Source of the DNA: an uncultured Bacteroidales bacterium
GTDB lineage: Bacteria > Bacteroidota > Bacteroidia > Bacteroidales > UBA932
NCBI GenBank assembly: GCA_947168525.1
Contig: CAMVMG010000001.1
Location: 457,088-521,087 of the forward strand
Length of the DNA stretch: 64,000 nucleotides
Direction: 5' to 3'
In this document: positions 61,302 to 64,000 of the stretch, one piece after another
Layout of the letters: each line of letters starts with the position of its first letter
Numbering within the stretch: position 1 is the first letter of the stretch
The notes under the pieces: model-generated
The model's input: only the letters and a program-made list of their open reading frames with translations
What the model was told of the DNA's origin: nothing
Databases searched by the model: none
Program-made: the position numbers and the translations under genes

Positions 61302-61342
61302 CGCGACGCGAAAAAACACTGCGCGTCGTGGTTTTATCTTTG
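61302..61342. promoter_or_regulatory. Palindrome and promoter before the Pif1-like helicase
   Basis: CGACGCG 61304-61310 pairs with CGCGTCG 61322-61328, extendable by a G-T and a C-G pair. It ends 7 bp before a TATCTTTG box at 61335-61342, so it would cover the -33 region: a possible repressor site or hairpin. Confidence 0.45.
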
Positions 61343-61366
61343 TCGTGAAATCAAAAACCAAAAGTC

Positions 61367-63463
61367 ATGCAAACCTCTTTCGACACCAACAACATTGAAC
61401 AAAGCCATGCCTTTGATATGATTGCCAAAACCAACCAGAGTTTCTTCCTCACTGGGCGTGCCGGGACTGGGAAGACAACGTTTCTGCGGGCGGTGCAGAG
61501 GGAGGTTAAGAAGAACTTTGTGGTGTTGGCTCCTTCCGGGGTGGCAGCCATTCAGGCCGGTGGGCAAACCATTCATTCTTTCTTCGGCTTTGGTTTTGGG
61601 GTCCAGGGGCCGAAGGACATGGGACAGATGAATGCCAACAAGATTGTGCTTGCGCAGCATCTGGATACCATTATCATTGATGAGGTATCCATGGTGCGCT
61701 GTGACCTTATAGACGCCATGGACCGGATGCTGCGTGATTGCAGGCACTCCAGCTTGCCATTCGGTGGAGTGCAGATGGTATTTGTGGGCGATATGTTCCA
61801 GTTGCTTCCGATAGCGACGCCTCAGGATCAACCCCTTTTGCGCCATATATACGGGACGGACGATTTCTTCTTCTATAAAGCGCGTTGCCTGCAGGGAATG
61901 ACGCTTCCGAAAATCGAATTCAGGAAGATTTATCGGCAGAACGACAAGGACTTCATCCAACTGCTGGAGCATTTTCGCGTTGGCCAGGTGACACTGAAAG
62001 ACCTGGATTGCATTAACTCGCACGTGATAACTCCTTTTACCAAAAAGGATGAGGGCGATATGCGTATAACATTGACGGCCTATCGTGGTGATGCACAAAT
62101 GATTAACGAGAGACGCCTTGCCGACCTCCCTGGTGAAAGTTTCACTTATGAGGCCAGATACGAAGGAAATGCCAACCGGTTGAAAGACATTGTGGACAAC
62201 GAACTTGTCTTGCGGAAAGATGCCCAAGTCATGTTTCTTCGCAATGATACTTCCGGCCGCTGGGCAAACGGGACCATTGGTAAAGTGGTGAGCCTGGATA
62301 AGGACGACATATTCGTTCAAATCGGCAATGACCCTGACAATGTGGTTCCTGTGGAAAAACAGACCTGGGAGGCCTTCGATTACCATTATGATGAACAGGA
62401 AAAGAAGTGTAAGAAAGAGGTCGTGGGCAGTGTGACTCAGTATCCGCTAAGGCTCGCCTGGGCCATTACTATCCATAAAAGCCAGTCCCTTACTTTTGAC
62501 AAAGTGGAGATAGATTTTGGGCGCGGAGCCTTTACCCCCGGGCAGGCTTATGTGGCCCTGAGCCGCTCCCGCAGCCTCAAAGGAATCAATCTGGTTTCCC
62601 CGATAGACTACAGTTCAATCCGGGTTTCCAAGGAGGTGCAGGCTTTTGCAGCGACCTATAATGACGAAGATGTCATCTCAACGGAGCTGGCCGTAGGGGA
62701 AGCGGTCCGGGAGTATGAAAAGAGCGGCGATTTTGATGGAGCGGCCTGCCGCCTCTTTGAGATGTGTGCAGATGCAGCCCGCAAGGGGCAGTCGGCCTTC
62801 GCCTGCGACCTGCTGAACCGTGCCTTGTCATATGTGGCCGATGATACATGCCTGTTCGGACGAGAGTGGGAACTACTGCCGAACACATCCAGAAACAACA
62901 TTGTTCTGAATGCTGCCGGCCTGTTGTATGCCGGGAAAACGGACGATAGTATTGAACTGCTTACCTCCGTGGTTTCCGTGGAAACGGAGTTTTTCAATGG
63001 CGTGTATCTGTTGGCAAGAGCGCTGGAGCTTAAAGAAGATTGCCCGATGGTAGAGACCTTGTACAAGCAGATGGCCGATTATTACGGGGAAAAATATGGC
63101 TACGGCCTGGATTCTCCTTCTTTCCGGAAATTCAAGTATCGCATGGCCTTGCTGAACGAGCGACAGTTTGGAAATGTGGGATTTGAACTCATTGCCAAAC
63201 TGATTGCAGAGAATCCCTCCTACGACAGGTATTATGCCGATCTTCGTTGGATGCTTCAGAAACGTTTGAGCGGAATTGCCCGTATGCCGGACGATTCCAA
63301 CCCGCTTGCACAACTGATGCTGAACCAGGAAGTGACGGAAGATCAATTTCTGGAGGAACTCCGGGCCGAGCGCAAAAAGAAATCCAATGGCTGGAGAGCC
63401 TACCGCGTATGGGTGAGCCGCCTGAAAGCGGTGAGAAAGGAGGAGGAAGAAGATTTATCGTAA
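61367..63463 (+). CDS. Pif1-like helicase (SF1)
   Basis: A 698-residue helicase with Walker A FLTGRAGTGKTTF near residue 29, Walker B IIIDEVSMVRCDLID near 100, VFVGDMFQLLP near 135 and the SF1B motifs LAWAITIHKSQSLTFD near 370 and QAYVALSRSRSLKGI near 395. Residues beyond 425 are an added helical domain reminiscent of TPR repeats (CADAARKGQSAFACDLLNRA, LLYAGKTDDSIELLTS). Such helicases unwind 5'-3' and resolve G-quadruplex or R-loop structures. It starts the right part of the island together with the 133-residue gene behind. Confidence 0.9.
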   Translation: MQTSFDTNNIEQSHAFDMIAKTNQSFFLTGRAGTGKTTFLRAVQREVKKNFVVLAPSGVAAIQAGGQTIHSFFGFGFGVQGPKDMGQMNANKIVLAQHLDTIIIDEVSMVRCDLIDAMDRMLRDCRHSSLPFGGVQMVFVGDMFQLLPIATPQDQPLLRHIYGTDDFFFYKARCLQGMTLPKIEFRKIYRQNDKDFIQLLEHFRVGQVTLKDLDCINSHVITPFTKKDEGDMRITLTAYRGDAQMINERRLADLPGESFTYEARYEGNANRLKDIVDNELVLRKDAQVMFLRNDTSGRWANGTIGKVVSLDKDDIFVQIGNDPDNVVPVEKQTWEAFDYHYDEQEKKCKKEVVGSVTQYPLRLAWAITIHKSQSLTFDKVEIDFGRGAFTPGQAYVALSRSRSLKGINLVSPIDYSSIRVSKEVQAFAATYNDEDVISTELAVGEAVREYEKSGDFDGAACRLFEMCADAARKGQSAFACDLLNRALSYVADDTCLFGREWELLPNTSRNNIVLNAAGLLYAGKTDDSIELLTSVVSVETEFFNGVYLLARALELKEDCPMVETLYKQMADYYGEKYGYGLDSPSFRKFKYRMALLNERQFGNVGFELIAKLIAENPSYDRYYADLRWMLQKRLSGIARMPDDSNPLAQLMLNQEVTEDQFLEELRAERKKKSNGWRAYRVWVSRLKAVRKEEEEDLS

Positions 63464-63480
63464 AAACATATTTAAAACTT

Positions 63481-63882
63481 ATGAAAAAAATGGAAATATC
63501 AGGCGGTACATTGGCTGTCATCAAACAAGTAGGGGAGGTCCTATTCGCACATGCGGAGGGAATATCATCTTTGCGAATCTTGCAGGCCGTTGACGTAAAC
63601 GCCTGTGCACACTTGTTCTTTCAGTGTGATGGGCATCATGTGCCCCTGGCTATATGGGAAGAGCAGTTGAAAGGCTCCCTGGTCAACAGCTATAAACTTA
63701 TCTCTTCGGGAGGCGATTCCTGCACGGCTCTTTTGATGAAACTTCATCGGCAAGAGAACGATACCGTCCATTCCTGTTCGGAAATTTGGGATGCGCTGGC
63801 AGACATTCAGGCGCGCATGGATAACCCGCCGAAACTGGAGCATGTCAGTTTTGACATGTATCCGGAGACAATCCTCTCGTAA
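63481..63882 (+). CDS. Hypothetical protein, 133 residues
   Basis: A small soluble protein, start ATG 63481 (the longer upstream frame runs inside the helicase gene). No family recognised. AHLFFQCDGHHVPLAIWEEQL resembles a strand-turn-helix unit. It lies 17 bp behind the helicase and is probably cotranscribed. Confidence 0.6.
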   Translation: MKKMEISGGTLAVIKQVGEVLFAHAEGISSLRILQAVDVNACAHLFFQCDGHHVPLAIWEEQLKGSLVNSYKLISSGGDSCTALLMKLHRQENDTVHSCSEIWDALADIQARMDNPPKLEHVSFDMYPETILS

Positions 63883-63904
63883 AGTACCTTAAACCTCACA
63901 CCCC

Positions 63905-63973
63905 ATGAAAACCCTCTTATCACTAACCCTTCTCCTGACAAGCATTGTGACCCGTCCTGATTTTTGTTGACAG
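63905..63973 (+). pseudogene. Signal-peptide start of an interrupted gene
   Basis: MKTLLSLTLLLTSIVTRPDFC is a signal peptide with a stop after 22 codons, no mature protein. From about 63949 the sequence changes to what may be the end of an insertion sequence. Confidence 0.4.
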
Positions 63974-64000
63974 ATTATAATAGACTTTTCGAACTAAAGT
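63949..64000. mobile_element. Possible IS-element left end (cut by window edge)
   Basis: TGACCCGTCCTGATTTTTGTTGACAG looks like the TG...CA-type terminal repeat of IS3-family elements. Only 52 bases are present, so neither a transposase nor the second end can be seen. Confidence 0.3.

Overview
The window looks like a chromosomal segment of a fairly GC-rich member of the Bacteroidales. The evidence is promoter and gene style. Many genes start just downstream of a TAnnTTTG -7 box, some with a TTTG about 20 bp further upstream. Shine-Dalgarno sites are nearly absent. Several families are typical of the phylum: S46 dipeptidyl-peptidase, YitT pairs, DUF1343/NamZ, a SpoIID-fused HIT-like protein, AsnA, and TPR next to gyrA. 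Species cannot be assigned from the sequence alone.

Layout. 1-10.6 kb is a peptidoglycan-recycling neighbourhood. It holds a NUDIX hydrolase, a HIT-like/SpoIID fusion, an AmpG-type permease, a secreted repeat protein, the exo-N-acetylmuramidase NamZ and glutamate racemase, flanked by two paralogous AspT/YidE-type transporters (the first cut by the window edge). 10.7-19.2 kb carries prfB, an RND/MMPL exporter, a UvrD/PcrA helicase and a striking PAP2-PAP2-GH43 triple-domain secreted protein. 19.3-27.2 kb has nicotinate phosphoribosyltransferase, a nucleoside phosphorylase, a C26 peptidase with two uncharacterised genes, a mostly non-coding stretch with a GH3 remnant, an EamA exporter and an S46 peptidase. 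27.4-32.7 kb is a methionine/threonine operon (metY-metX-thrA) read away from an Lrp/AsnC regulator. 32.7-54 kb is core genome: lolA-like, a Clp ATPase, an esterase, gyrA-TPR, phoH, a SPOR/M28-TonB_C/leuS/YitT/YitT run, a membrane-anchored AraC protein, a pseudouridine synthase, lysA-lysC, an isochorismatase-fold hydrolase and asnA.

A tRNA-Pro gene with an AGG anticodon at 54.0 kb marks an abrupt change. From there to the right edge the sequence is AT-richer and accessory. It has decayed toxin genes (AbiEii-like and Fic), a NimA-like flavoprotein, a YbjQ protein, a set of small membrane and soluble proteins of unknown function, a WYL regulator, an unrecognised 378-residue protein, a Pif1-like helicase and what may be the end of an insertion sequence. 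This looks like a tRNA-associated genomic island.

The strongest candidates for something new are the PAP2-PAP2-GH43 fusion, the degenerate M28 domain joined to a TonB C-terminal domain, the nested inverted repeat at 5315-5422, and the unassigned genes of the island, including one small membrane peptide of 47 residues. No CRISPR array, rRNA or complete prophage is visible.
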